A DNA stretch of 64,000 nucleotides from Nilaparvata lugens (taxonomy: Eukaryota > Arthropoda > Insecta > Hemiptera > Delphacidae). The stretch covers positions 24,816,070 to 24,880,069 of the forward strand of contig NC_052516.1 of the NCBI RefSeq assembly GCF_014356525.2, written 5' to 3'. The notes under the pieces were generated by a model. It searched no databases, was not told the origin of the DNA, and was given only the letters and a program-made list of their open reading frames with translations. Made by a program: the position numbers and the translations under genes. Positions 42,500 through 54,779 of this stretch are shown here, piece by piece; positions within the stretch are counted from its first letter, which is position 1; each line of letters opens with the position of its first letter.

Positions 42500-43133
42500 G
42501 ATACAATCTGATCCTCTTGTCTCATACTCACACACTTTCTCTCTCTCATGACATACCTCTTTTCTCTATCAATCTAACTATCTCTCTATCTCGTTCCCCT
42601 CATTCTCTCCCCAATTTCTTCTGACCTCACATGAGATTATCACAACTTACTCTTTTTCTCACTCAATCTCTCACACCCAGAATCACTCTGTCTCTTAGAT
42701 TCTCTGGCAGTCTGTCACTCGATCACCCTTTCTCTCTTTTTCGTATTTCTTTCTCAGCTTGTTTTTATTTTGTAATTTATTTAATAAAGAAACATCAGCT
42801 AATTCAATCTCCAATTTCTTAATCTTCATTGGTTAATCTCTCAAACTTACTTTTCTTCTGTCTCTCTCACAGTTAATCATTCTATATTACTATCACTCTC
42901 ACCCTCTCTTCATCTCTATCACAATATTTTCTCTTTGCTTTGATTCTATCTCTATATCCATCCTACTCTCTTTCCTTCTATCTCTTCCTCTATCTCCTAT
43001 TCTCCTTCTATCTCTTCTCTCTCTCCTATTCTCCTTCTATCTCTTTCTCTATCCCTCTCTTGTTTTCTTTATCACTCTCTCTCTCTCTCACTCTCTCTCT
43101 CTCTATCTCTCTCTCCTCTCATTCCCCCTTATC
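42500..43133 (+). repeat. Pyrimidine-rich CTCTCT sequence
   Basis: Simple CT-rich DNA, merging into the tandem repeat that follows. Confidence 0.8.
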
Positions 43134-43920
43134 AACTCACTTTTGCCGAGTAGCTGCTGGTATCTTGACAGAAGACATCTCTCTTTCTCTTCCCTCTTTA
43201 CCCTTTCCCTCGCTCTCTCTTCTTCTATCTCTCTCCTCGTAACCATCTCTCACTTGTTCCATCTATCACACACTCCCACACGCTCTCTCTCTCTCTCTGG
43301 TCTTCTCTCTTCCTTATCTTTTCAACTCTCTTCTGCGAAGAAACAAGTAGTCGTTTGAAACAAACATTTCTTTGTTTCCTTCTGTCTCCATCTCACATTC
43401 TTTTATCTCTATCTCATCCCTTTCTCACTTTTTCCATGTCCCTCTTCTCTTCCATCTATCACACACTCCCTCTCTCTTTCTCACTGGTCTTCTCTTTCCC
43501 TTATCTTATCAACTCTCTTCTGCAAAGAAATAAGTGGACGTTTGAAAAAAATCATCTCTCTCTTTCCTTCTGTTCCTATCTCACATTCTTCTATATCTTT
43601 CTCTATCTCTTTCTCGCCCATTCCATGTCACTCATCTCTTTCTCTTTCACCAACTCTATTTTACCGAGAAACCAGTGGTGAAAGAAACAAGTGGTCGTTT
43701 GAAACAAACCATCTCTCTCTCTTTTCTTCTGTCTCACATTCTTCTATCTTTATCTCTATCCCTTTCTCGCCCATTCCATGTCCCTCTTCTCCTTCTCTTT
43801 CAGCAACTCTATTTCACCGAGAAACCAGTGGTAGGTTGGAGGAGCTACCAGCCACCACAGCTTCTGTGAAACTTGTCGCCCAGATTACAGTGAGAAGCAG
43901 AGAAGCACTCTGCTAGTCAG
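43134..43920 (+). repeat. Degenerate tandem repeat, ~140-190 bp units
   Basis: Junction motif AACTCTCTTCTGCGAAGAAA (variants AACTCTATTTCACCGAGAAA) occurs at 43134, 43324, 43511, 43652 and 43805, each followed by a CT-rich block. Confidence 0.8.
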
Positions 43921-43981
43921 AGTCCAACCTACAAAGCATTGTTTGAATAGTTGCAGCCCTGCACAGTTGTGCCAAATTGCT

Positions 43982-45390
43982 AGAGTGAGGTCCACGTTAT
44001 AATGGCAGTATTCGATTAACATTGGTGTTGCTATCCTTGTCTATCATCCTTGTCATCTTCCGTATCATCCTTGTATCATCTTCGTATCATCCTTGTATCA
44101 TCTTCGTATCATCTTCGTATAATCTTTGTATCATCTTCGTATAATCTTTGTATCATCTTCCTATAGTTAGGTCCACGATATAGAGACAGTTTTTGGTTCA
44201 CATTGGTGATGTCATCCTTGTATCATCTTAGTATAAACTTCCTATCCTTGTATCATCTTCGTATAATCTTTGTATCATCTTCGTATCATCTTCCCATAGT
44301 GAAATCAACGTTATAATGGCAGTTTTGGGTCACATTTGTGATGCTATCCTTGTCTATCATCCGTGTATCATCTTCGTATTAACTTCGTATTATACTTGTA
44401 TCATCTTTGTATCATCTTCCCATAGTGAGGTCCATGTATAATGGCAGTATTTGATTAACATTGGTGTTAATACCCTTTTCTATCATCCTTGAAGCATCTT
44501 CGAATCAACTCCGTATCATCCTTGTATCATCTTTGTATAATCTTTTTATCATCTTCGTATCATCCTTGTATCATCTTCATATCATCTTCTCATCATCCTT
44601 GTATAATCTTTGTATAATCTTTTTATCAACTTCGTATCATCCTTGTATCATTTTCGTATAATCTTTGTATCATCTCCCTTTAGTGAGGTCGATGTTATAA
44701 TGGCAGTTTATGATTAACATAGGTGTTGCTATCCTTGTCTATCATCCTTGTATCAACTTCGTATCATCCTTGTATCATGTTCTTATAATCTTTGTATCAT
44801 ATTCCTTTAGTGAGGTCCACGTTACAATGGCAGTATTTGATTCACATTGGGGTTGCTATCCTTGTCTATCATTCTTGTATCATATTCATATTATCCTAGT
44901 ATCATCTTTGTATAATCTTTGTATCATCTTCCTATAGTGAGGTACACGTTAAAATTCATCTTTGTATCATCCTTGTATCATCTCCCTTCAGTGAGGTCCA
45001 TGTTATAATGACAGTATTTGATTAACATTGGTGTTGCTATCCTTAACTATCAGCCTTGTATCACCTCCCTATCATCTTTGTATCATCATCGTATTCATTT
45101 TGCTATAATTTTTGAATCATCTCCCTGTAAGGAAGTCCATGTTATAATAGCTGTATACTCTGATGCTGCTATCCTTATCTATCATCTTAGTGTCATCTTT
45201 TTATCATCTTTGTATCATTTTCATATCATCTCTGTTTCATCCTCGTATCATCTCTGTCTCAGCCTTGTATCATATTTGTATCATCTTCCTATGGTGAGGT
45301 CCAAGTTATAAGTATGTGATGCACATCTGTATTACTATCCTTGACTATCATTTCACAAAGCAGGTAGCGCTATCCTTCTCTAGTTCCCTA
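43982..45390 (+). repeat. Ten-unit array grown from a MITE terminus
   Basis: TAGTGAGGTCCACGTTATAA-like starts at 43982, 44164, 44296, 44422, 44680, 44807, 44933, 44988, 45126 and 45290. Most are followed by ATTGGTGTTGCTATCCTTG, the reverse complement of the MITE's right end. ATCATCTTCGT/ATCCTTGT short units fill the spacers. After the last unit the MITE interior resumes (AAAGCAGGTAGCGCTATCC). Confidence 0.85.
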
Positions 45391-45832
45391 GGTTGTTAGA
45401 TCGTTTTTTAACAATACAGAAATTATTGAATGAAAAAGACTAAGAAATTGTCAAAGTCAACTTGAATTATACAACAGAAATTTTTGTACTTGAGATATTC
45501 GATTTTTTTTTTCATTCAAAGGATACTTAAAACCAGAGAATACTCAAAAAGGGTACTGAGATTTTCATTACAAGTAGCCCCATACAGAAAAGAGATAGAC
45601 AGAGAATAGGCTACTCATACGATTTTTTTTATAGAGAATTTGAATTTGAATTTGGAATTTGATTGTTTTATTCTATGCTACCACACATAACCTCCACTAC
45701 AACACAAAATAGTTATGCTGATGGTTAGCTTCTCTCGCTGGTGATGCTTGACTTACTTACTTACTTAGAAATTAGAGAAGATTATTTTATCATGATAAAT
45801 CAACATACTTCGCGAAATCTTGGGTGCTATGT
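45391..45832. other. No gene seen; LINE-tail-like piece
   Basis: 45638-45720 (GAATTTGAATTTGAATTTGG then TTTATTCTATGCTACC) resembles a reversed LINE tail. The rest is unassigned. Confidence 0.35.
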
Positions 45833-46019
45833 CTAAGGGTAAGCTCATACCAGTTAGTCAAGACAAGACTAGTCACGATTAGTCACAATACTTCACATAG
45901 TTGATATGAAGCAACACACACTGATTAGTCATTGCAATTAGACATGTCTTCATAAGCAACTGTGTGAAGTATGACTTATCGTGTCTTGTCTTGACTAATT
46001 GGTGTGTGCCTAGCCTTAG
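45833..46019. mobile_element. Foldback MITE, ACTAGTCACGATTAGTCAC family, copy 1
   Basis: Ends CTAAGGGTAAGCTCATACC and GGTGTGTGCCTAGCCTTAG. Arms GTTAGTCAAGACAAGACT / GTCTTGTCTTGACTAA and CTTCACATAG / CTGTGTGAAG. Confidence 0.85.
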
Positions 46020-46208
46020 GCTGGTCACACACCGATTAGTAAAGACAAGACTAGTCACGATTAGTCACAGTACTTTACATAGTTGCTTATGAAGACATGT
46101 CTAGTTGCAATGACTAATCAGTGTGAGTTGCGTAATAAGCAGCTATGTGAAGTATTGTAACTAAACGTGACTAGTCTTGTCTTGACTAACTGGTGTGTGC
46201 CTACCCTA
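46013..46208. mobile_element. Foldback MITE, ACTAGTCACGATTAGTCAC family, copy 2
   Basis: Ends CCTTAGGCTGGTCACACACC and GGTGTGTGCCTACCCTAA, with arms GTAAAGACAAGACTAGTCAC / GTGACTAGTCTTGTCTTGAC. Adjacent to copy 1, sharing the CCTTAGG junction. Confidence 0.85.
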
Positions 46209-46377
46209 ATACTCCACGATTTTGTTCTCATGAAAGTCGAATAGTCAATCGTATTTTATAGTGTGATGATGAACTTACTTTACGTTTCTAACTTCCCATT
46301 GTTTTCTCTGTGTGTGACGTCACCTGATTTCCCATGGGTGAAATGCGCGTATTTTAAACACAACTCCACATCCTGAA

Positions 46378-47109
46378 ATGCGTGAGTTTTCTTGCGAGAT
46401 CTACAGCTTTCCCTTCTCCTTTCCCCAGCATTCCTTCTCTTTTCTAACCTCCTTCATCAATTTCCCGTGCCCTTTTTCGCACACTGCAGAACTCACCGAC
46501 ACAAATAACACGGTTGACTTTATCATGCACCACCCTGTATATACGTGCGATTTGAATAAGTCGTGCAACATAAATATGGATTTACAGCGCGGTGGATTTT
46601 TGTCTTGCGACAAAACCAGCTCGACAAGACAAAATGTGTGTAAAATAGAAATATATATAATATACATGTGGGGTATATACTTGCGTATACACAATAAGCG
46701 GGCGGTATGTGATGTCAGTATATTGCCCTATTCTGGCACCAATAAATTGTTGAGCACTAGTTTTGCTCTGTGGGTTTTGTTTTTGTTCCTTGCCACTGGG
46801 AGCGCTGCTGTCTGTATACGGCAGTTACGACAATTCCGCCTCAAACTTACCTACATTATGGAGACAATTACTCATTGCTTTACTTTCTCCTTTTCGTTTG
46901 CATCTTTCTATTTCTCTCTGCTCCTGTATATTTTTATCTATCACTCATTCTCTCTCCCACAATTGTTCATGATTCAATTATTGGATCCCTTTTGTTGTTT
47001 CAATATCGGAAAGTTTCATTTATTCATTTATATAATAAGTACATTATCAAATGATAGGGAGAGGAAAAATAAGGTAACATTGTGCTGTTCCTCTCCCAAA
47101 TTTAAATAA
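46378..47109 (+). CDS. Doubtful 243-codon ORF, no recognised domain
   Basis: A long non-repetitive open frame for this AT-rich region. It has two hydrophobic stretches (around LLSTSFALWVLFLFL and FTFSFSFASFYFSLLLYIFI). It is followed at 47108-47135 by a LINE-tail-like sequence (GTCCGAAACAGGTTAAGCC) also seen at 24270. No domain, no splice evidence, and Phe/Ser-rich composition typical of CT-rich DNA. Chance or a retroelement 3' region is as likely as a gene. Confidence 0.15.
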   Translation: MREFSCEIYSFPFSFPQHSFSFLTSFINFPCPFSHTAELTDTNNTVDFIMHHPVYTCDLNKSCNINMDLQRGGFLSCDKTSSTRQNVCKIEIYIIYMWGIYLRIHNKRAVCDVSILPYSGTNKLLSTSFALWVLFLFLATGSAAVCIRQLRQFRLKLTYIMETITHCFTFSFSFASFYFSLLLYIFIYHSFSLPQLFMIQLLDPFCCFNIGKFHLFIYIISTLSNDRERKNKVTLCCSSPKFK

Positions 47110-47321
47110 CACATAGTCCGAAACAGGTTAAGCCTTTTATTTCTTCAAATCACACAATTTTAAGTCCTCAAGTATTTTCATGGGTAGATTTTCAAATTTA
47201 GATGCTTCAAAACTAAGCAAAGAAGAAATATTATACATCATTATGAATAACTTAAATAGGAAATATTCACATATTGAAAATATAATTTTGAAGAATTACC
47301 GAATAATAATAATATCGAGTG
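47105..47321 (+). other. LINE-tail-like sequence, then unassigned
   Basis: AGTCCGAAACAGGTTAAGCC matches the tail text at 24268-24290. Afterwards only AT-rich sequence. Confidence 0.35.
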
Positions 47322-47549
47322 ACCTGGCTGGCTCAGGTCTGGTGTCAGAGTTTTCACGTCGCAACTGATCAATTTCAGGGCCTCTGACATGACCTAACGA
47401 CTGCTTTTTAGGCAGCCGGGACCGACGGCTTAACTTGTCCATCCGAAACACGGGTGTAGCCCGAGATAAATATCTTGCCCGGGCCGGGATTTGAACCCGA
47501 GCCTCTGAATCATAAAGCCAGCATCTGATCCACTCGACTATGGCCACAC
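47322..47549 (-). mobile_element. tRNA-derived SINE
   Basis: Minus strand: head GTGGCCATAGTCGAGTGGAT, B-box CTCGGGTTCAAATCCCGGCC, body TTTCGGATGGACAAGTTAAG and CCGTCGGTCCCGGCTGCC, 3' part GGTCATGTCAGAGGCCCTGA, tail ATTATTATTATTC. The best-preserved of this family in the window. Confidence 0.85.
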
Positions 47550-47641
47550 CGAAAAACAAACTTAATTCCAAAAGCACAGCTGTATTCACACAGATCTTCA
47601 TGTCAATACAACAGTTTAACATCGCGTACTCCCGCATCTTT

Positions 47642-48450
<809 letters not shown>

Positions 48451-49680
48451 AGTAAAAAATATAATTTTGAAGAATCCCCGAAAAACAAACTTAATTCCAA
48501 AAGCACAGCTGTATTCACACTGATCTTCATTCCAATTCAACAGTTCATCATCATTTATTGAAAAAAAAAGATGTTTTCCCTATATTCCCAATATAGTTTC
48601 GGAACGTAAACTAGTAAATCGTAGATAATAGCGAGTAAAAATGAAAGGTAGGTAACGTAACCTGAAAACTGAATTTCTAAAAAAATACCATGAAACTTTT
48701 GAAATTTGTCATGATTGTAATAAATTTTGTTCCATTGACAAATAATAATGTTCTCATATCTATTTCAAGAAGGATGATGGAATTCTCATCACAATAGATT
48801 CCATAACATTTGAATAGTTTGTTTTATTCAGCCAATAATTCTGACGGAAATATTGTAATGCACAACATTGGATATAAACTCTGGAAGAGCAAATTATTCT
48901 AGACATAGTATAGTACTACTTGATGAATTTAATAAACATGTGAGAAATTGAAAAATAACACACATAACCATTATTATTTATATTTAGTTATATTTCTAAT
49001 CTTAACCACTGCTCGTGGTAATGCAACTCGAAAATCATATCAATAGCTATTGTACCAACATGTTATGGGTAGGGTACTCAGTACTGAGAAGAATCAATCA
49101 GAGAAGTTAAGACGTCGTTATTCAGCATTTAATCATGGTTAAATATCTCATAAAATGTTATATTCAATTGTCCGCAAAAAATATTTTGAAATTCGATTAT
49201 TTGAAGTTCGATCCAATAAATGGGATGAGGAAATACACAAAATTGAAATTCAACTTTTTACATATTTATATAAATCACTGGTTCTCAATAAGTTGTCCGC
49301 GAAAGCACTAGAAGTGGTCCGCGAGGAGTCCGAGGGATGGAAAATTGATTTTTTAAGCTTTATTAGTGTTTTTTAAAGTTATCTTTTTCGTCTATATTAA
49401 AGTATAATCAATTTCTCTTCGAAAATATGGTATATCAAACTCATCTTAAGTTCATAATATGTTTCCAATCGGTGGAATAAGTGATGAGTTCCAAATGTCT
49501 AATGCTATAAGATAGGTCTTGAAAGTTTGTTTGAAATCTTAATGGCGGATTTGTACCATGTGACTGAGCTAACCAATCAGAAGCGTGACAGTCAATGGCC
49601 ATACTGTGGGTAATATAGTTACTGTACCATAGGCCTTGTCAGATCTGACAATGTAAGATGTATTAAATAGATATTAAATA
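48451..49680. other. No gene seen
   Basis: 48470-48545 duplicates the flank text at 47545-47595 (CCGAAAAACAAACTTAATTC), so the SINE/repeat block is bracketed by a direct repeat. CACTGGTTCTCAATAAGTTG at ~49277 recalls hAT-type TIRs. The small ORF there is not supported. Confidence 0.4.
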
Positions 49681-49790
49681 TCTCTTTCTCTCTCTCTCTT
49701 ACTCTCTTTCTCTCTTTCTCTCTTTCTCTCTTTCTCTCTCCTTCACTCTCTCCCTCTTCCACAATCCTCCACTATCTTCTCCACACCCTT
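49681..49790 (+). repeat. CT-rich simple repeat
   Basis: TCTCTCTTTCTCTCTTTC-type microsatellite. Confidence 0.9.
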
Positions 49791-50814
49791 TCCATGGCCA
49801 TTCACAATACCCCGCTTCAAAATCATCCCCTGATCCCCCTGAATAGTGAACAAATTGCAATGGGACTGCCAGAATCTAGTGTGTTAATCATGCACGATCC
49901 ACTGAATCATTAATGAAGCGAGGTATCTTAATAATGAGCTGAATATTAATTTGGATTCCTATATGCGTCCATAATATATAAACTTATCGCGCTGCCATTC
50001 ATTCTGTTTGGATACTTGTTTTAATGGATTAGTCTGGCGTACAATACTCAATATCTCATTACTCATTAATAAAATCAGTGGAGCGTACAGTTCTCGATGA
50101 ATGTGACTCGGTTTTCCAGGGGATTTTCCTGGGTTTTCCCGTGTGATTCTCCGTTTTTCGAGTGTCTGTATGTCTGTATGCTCGATGCTTCTTTTGTTCT
50201 CCAGATAACGAAAATGATACACTGGTGAAATACGAATCGGGAGATAGAGGAAATTCAAATTAATAATGAACGTGTCACTGAAACTGTAATGTAAATAGAG
50301 GTTTTGCTTATTGTTTAAGTTCGAGTTGCTAATAGGCATATATTTTATACTATAAAATACTATTGACTTATATATTTTTCTAATTCACTGGCTGGAGTCT
50401 GAATTTTGACTTTCTCATATGCAATGAAATAAAAATTGAAATAAAATTGGAAATTTTATTCTCCTTGATTTTGTCGAGAATGGTTTTTCTTGAGAAACTC
50501 GAGGTTCACGAGATAAAATGAGAAAATTGAAAAAAGTCCGAAATTTTGGGGGTTTTTGAGGGTTTTGGGGGTGAAGCCACCCTTTGGCGTGTCAGAAAAT
50601 TTCAGATTCGAATTCAGCACCCCAAAATACATATAGAACCGTCGAGAAAAATTCTTTTGGAACTGTTTCCTGAAAAACGACCATTATTGACTGAACTAAT
50701 ATAATGTGTTCGATTTTGAGGTTATCGAGGTATGAGATCTGTAACCTGACTGAAAATTGGGAATAGAATGGAAGTTAAGAAAGTGTTAGGTTCTCAACCT
50801 CATGCTGCGTTTAC
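49791..50814. other. No gene seen
   Basis: Unique-looking AT-rich DNA with short chance ORFs only. Confidence 0.4.
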
Positions 50815-50975
50815 ACCGATAACATTTATAACCATTTGTTAATATTATTTTCTTCAATAACACGGATTTTTCTGTTAAAAACACTTAGATATTATCAACT
50901 TTTGTTATGAGAAATTTTTGACAACTGAGTAAAATTAATAACTTTTTGTTATTAACTCCGGTGTAAACGCGACTT
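50815..50975. mobile_element. Foldback MITE, GCTGCGTTTACAC family, copy 2
   Basis: Arms GCTGCGTTTACACCGATAAC / TTAACTCCGGTGTAAACGCG. The inner core is diverged. Confidence 0.65.
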
Positions 50976-51343
50976 TACCCTAACAATAATTTCACCTGAT
51001 ATATTACGATATTAGAGATTGATATATTTCGCAAAAAATATATAGGTGTTCCAGTTTTGAATTGAGTCTAGAGAAAAACTGAGCTAATAATATTGAGAAA
51101 CCTAACTTTTGAAAATTTTCATCACTGAATGAATTACTGTGAGTTTGAAACTACATCAAGTTTCATTAATGAATCGATATTATAAGGAGAGGAGGTATTC
51201 TAAAAATACAAGCTTGTATGATATTGTGTGGATATTTTTATAAAATAGAATTACAGTACCCTCTTTTTATGAAATAATAGGTTAGAAATACAAATAATAA
51301 AGGGCACTATATTTCTATTTCATAAATTAAAATATGTAGCCCT

Positions 51344-51537
51344 TAAAGTTGCGTTTACACCAAAATTATTAACAAAATGTTTACTTCTCCGTTCTTATAA
51401 ATTCTATTAGATTAAACATAACTTATCATACACATGATGAACATAAATGTGTTTGTGAAGTTCCGTTCAATCCAATAGAATCTATAAAGACGGAAAAATG
51501 AACATTTTGTTAATAACTTTGGTGTGAACGCAGTTTC
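51344..51537. mobile_element. Foldback MITE, GCTGCGTTTACAC family, copy 3
   Basis: Arms GTTGCGTTTACACCAAAATT / AACTTTGGTGTGAACGCAG with inner core TCTCCGTTCTTATAAATTCT / AATCTATAAAGACGGAAAAA. Confidence 0.8.
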
Positions 51538-51568
51538 ATACATTTTAGGATGTGTGGATATTATTCTT

Positions 51569-52380
51569 TCTCTATACTTATAAAAGGCTAAGCCCCGACA
51601 GACTGAAATCACACCACAGCCCAAACTACTGAGCCTAAAAACTTTAAATTTTGCACGATTGTTTATGGTAACCTGAAAACATTCACTAAGAAAGGATTTT
51701 CAGAAATTTTCCCCCCTGAGGGAGCTAGGGCCCCCCCAAAATTTTGTACTTTTCAACCGCTCATTGCACAGCAAAGTCATGAGGAACTTTTTTGTTCAGC
51801 TACGAAAAAAAATTATATCTATGCAGAAAAATTTCGATCAGGAGCACAGGGGGGTCCAGGAGAGGGCATTTTTCGAAAATTTTGATGTAAAATCACACTA
51901 CAGCTCAAACTAATTGTTCTACAGACTTGAAACTTTGCACAAATATTCTTCAAACATGCTAGACGCGCACTAGGAACGGATTTTGAGATATATTGCCTCT
52001 AAGGGTTTCAAAGGATGAAAAAGGATCCTATTAAGTAAGGTTATGAACATGGTAAGGTGAGTGCCATATGGAAATGGAATAATTTATTTATTGACATGTG
52101 ATATTCTAACATATGTTGTAATCATTGGAAATATCAAAATAATATGATAGAAATTCAAAAAAGAACATCTGTTCTGTTATTGCTTTCTACCTGATTCCAC
52201 TCAACCTCAATAATATTGTTCTGATAATTGATAAATATGTTTAATATTATTATTAATATAATAAAAGTATTGTTTTGATAATCAATATTTTTTTCACAAA
52301 CTCTGTATAATAATATGGCGAATGTGAAACAGCTGCATCAAAGAAATTATGTCAACAACATATGTTTAGGAAAACCATAG
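51569..52380 (+). mobile_element. Helitron-like 5' region
   Basis: TCTCTATACTTATAAAAGGC then TAAGCCCCGACAGACTGAAA. A second half-similar unit at 51890 (AAAATCACACTACAGCTCAA) repeats the first (AAATCACACCACAGCCCAAA). The 3' end was not found. Confidence 0.5.
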
Positions 52381-52650
52381 TTTTGAACTTCATTTTCCTG
52401 ATGCAATGTATAGGCCCAATGTATGGATTATTAATTTTTTAGCTAGAACAGTTTTTTGAGACTGCTAAATAAACGTCTACAGTTTTATCAATGCTGTATC
52501 GGCAATACAAAAACGCATGCAGTTAATATGTCTTTAAATAAAGGTGTTGACATTCACATGAATCAATTATTCTCTACCATTTTTTTTTATTACAATTTTA
52601 AAATTTTTCGAGCCATGATAGAATTATTGACTTACTGTAGTCTGTCAAAA
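52381..52650 (+). repeat. Segment shared with the Helitron at 19640-20312
   Basis: AAACGTCTACAGTTTTATCA, ATGCTGTATCGGCAATAC and AACGCATGCAGTTAATATGT match 20060-20120. Confidence 0.75.
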
Positions 52651-53040
52651 ATTTTAATATTGAAATGAGGGGTATTTTGGCAAGCTGAACAAAAAATAAG
52701 ATCCTATGCACCTTTTCGATATTTCCTCAAATGAAAAATGAGTTTTGTGGGTTGTCAAAACTCCCCCTGAAAGGGAAACTATTCAACTTATCCTATTGTT
52801 TAGTAAATTAACAATGATTTCTGCGTTGAATAACATGTTTCTTGCCAACAAGAATCGAACTCTCTAAATGGAGGTAGAATGATAAGGTTGACAACTTTCA
52901 GTTCTGTTGTTTTAACATTTTTTTTAAATCACTTTCAAAAAGTCCATGTAGTACCTACTATTGTGTTCGAGAAACTTCTGGAGCTATCATAGTTTCACAA
53001 CTATTCTGTTCCACACTCCCTCTTGCAGTCGTTAACCATA

Positions 53041-53276
53041 TCTATAATTAAATAAAGAGTTGGCTTATACATGTACGGGATAGGAAAATTATGTTTGACG
53101 CATTATCACGTCTGAACTACTGGACTAATCAACTTGAAATTTTGCATATAGGCTAGATTCTTAATTAACCAAGGATGGTTATAGGCCTATTTTCAATTCT
53201 TCAAAATTTCATTACGTCAAGTTTTCAGATTATCAATTTTGAAAATAGATCCTTGCGAAGCACGGGTTCCTGCTAG
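53041..53276 (+). mobile_element. Short non-autonomous Helitron (236 bp)
   Basis: Begins TC after an A (TCTATAATTAAATAAAGAGT) and ends CTTGCGAAGCACGGGTTCCT GCTAG before a T. Smallest intact member of the family seen here. Confidence 0.75.
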
Positions 53277-53420
53277 TGATATTATATGAGCTCAGATGTG
53301 ATATTATGAATATGTGATTTTACCAATTATAATCTTCGAATATTGTGTACAAGCAATGTTGAATTCAATCAAGTTTCCAATCTGAAGCATGCATTGCATC
53401 CTAATCCTATACATCACCCT

Positions 53421-53615
53421 TAAGGTAGGCGCACACAGATCGTCATCGGACGGACGGCACGCATCGGACGGATCGGACGATTAGATTTGATGCATTGTTT
53501 TCAATTGGAGTGGGCATACCTATCCGCATCGTATAGGTATGCGCACTCCAATTGAAAGCAATGCATCAAATCTAATCGTCCGATCCGTCCGATGATCTGT
53601 GTGCGCCTACCTTTA
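53421..53615. mobile_element. Long-armed foldback MITE, TAAGGTAGGCGCACACAGATC ends
   Basis: Arms run almost to the centre: GGTAGGCGCACACAGATC / GATCTGTGTGCGCCTACC and TCGGACGATTAGATTTGATG / CATCAAATCTAATCGTCCGA. The left arm has an extra GGACGGACGGCACGCATC. Confidence 0.9.
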
Positions 53616-53844
53616 ATGAACAATATAATGATGACGAATAACAATTATTGACTCAATAACAATTCAATGTAATAAATTGAAGGAGAGAAGAACATTTTGG
53701 TAACACTGTTATTTTGTTTCAAATACTTCAACGATTGACCTGATAAATGAATATAGATAGAAGATATTATAATTTCAATGATGATTATTCAACGAAGGTG
53801 AAGGGGAAAGATGATGAGAAAAAGAAGAAGAAGAAGAATGAAGG

Positions 53845-53950
53845 AGGACGAATAGAATAGAATAGAATGGAATAGCTGCCTTTATTTTTACCTAGGAGGG
53901 CGGAGTTAGGGCGCAGCCGGCCCTCTCTTACACTCAACCCTCCAATACAA
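53845..53950 (-). mobile_element. RTE-like LINE 3' tail, copy 1
   Basis: Minus strand: GGTTGAGTGTAAGAGAGGGC ... CCCTAACTCCGCCCTCC, then AATAAAGGCAG and a CTATTCTATTC tail. Shares the layout of 57373-57465. Confidence 0.55.
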
Positions 53951-54159
53951 CACTGAATGATTACTAGATAAAAAAAAACAAATCAAATTCAGAAAAAAAT
54001 ATACAATATTACAAACAAGTTGGATAAATATTATTAAAATACAAAAATAATAATCAATGGAGAAAAAAAATAACGAAACCTAAATTATAATTGAGATATG
54101 AATAGAAATTAAAGAATAAAAACTGAAGAATGATAAAATGTGACAAAAGAAGAAGTAGA

Positions 54160-54420
54160 AGTAGAAAAAAAGAAGGAGAAAAAGAAAAAGAGGAAGGAGG
54201 AGAAGAAGAAGAAGAGGAAGAGAGAAATAATAAATATCAAATTGTTTTGAGAAAAAGAAGAAATAAAGAAATACTGACCAATGAACCATTTCTCAACGAG
54301 TGAGAGGATGAGAAATGAAATGTAGAGGAGGAGTAGAACGATAAAGTAGTGGCAGAGTAGGAGGAGGCGAGGAAGGAAGAGAAAGAGAGAGGAAGAATAT
54401 GAGTAGAAACAAAGAGGGTA
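54160..54420 (+). repeat. Purine-rich simple sequence
   Basis: GAAGAAGAAGAGGAAGAGAG-type text; opposite-strand ORFs are artefacts. Confidence 0.8.
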
Positions 54421-54779
54421 AGCTCGGGCGTACCTGAAGACAGTAGATTGAATAATCAAGGCCCATGAAATAATTTCCCCAGAAAGTATGACAGAAATGG
54501 AAATGAATCAAGCGGTGGATGAAAAGTGGTAACAAACCCTGTTATTTGCGGCCGGCAAGAAAAGAACAAAAGAAAGGGAAGAAGCAGTGAAAAGAACAGA
54601 GATAGTAGACGACGGTTGGTCGGCTGTGAAATGTAAAAACTTTCTTCAGACCTGAACCACCCTCCCCACTACACACCCACCCTACTGCTAGATATTCTCA
54701 TTAACATGAACGCACAATAAAATATTCCTTTTGAAAAGTTGGCCAAACTTTAATTGCTTTGAGATGAAGTGGAGAGGTT

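Noticed and set aside
49155..49376. 73-codon ORF at 49.2 kb as a gene
   Set aside because: Contains a hAT-TIR-like CACTGGTTCTCAA sequence and has no domain or splice support.
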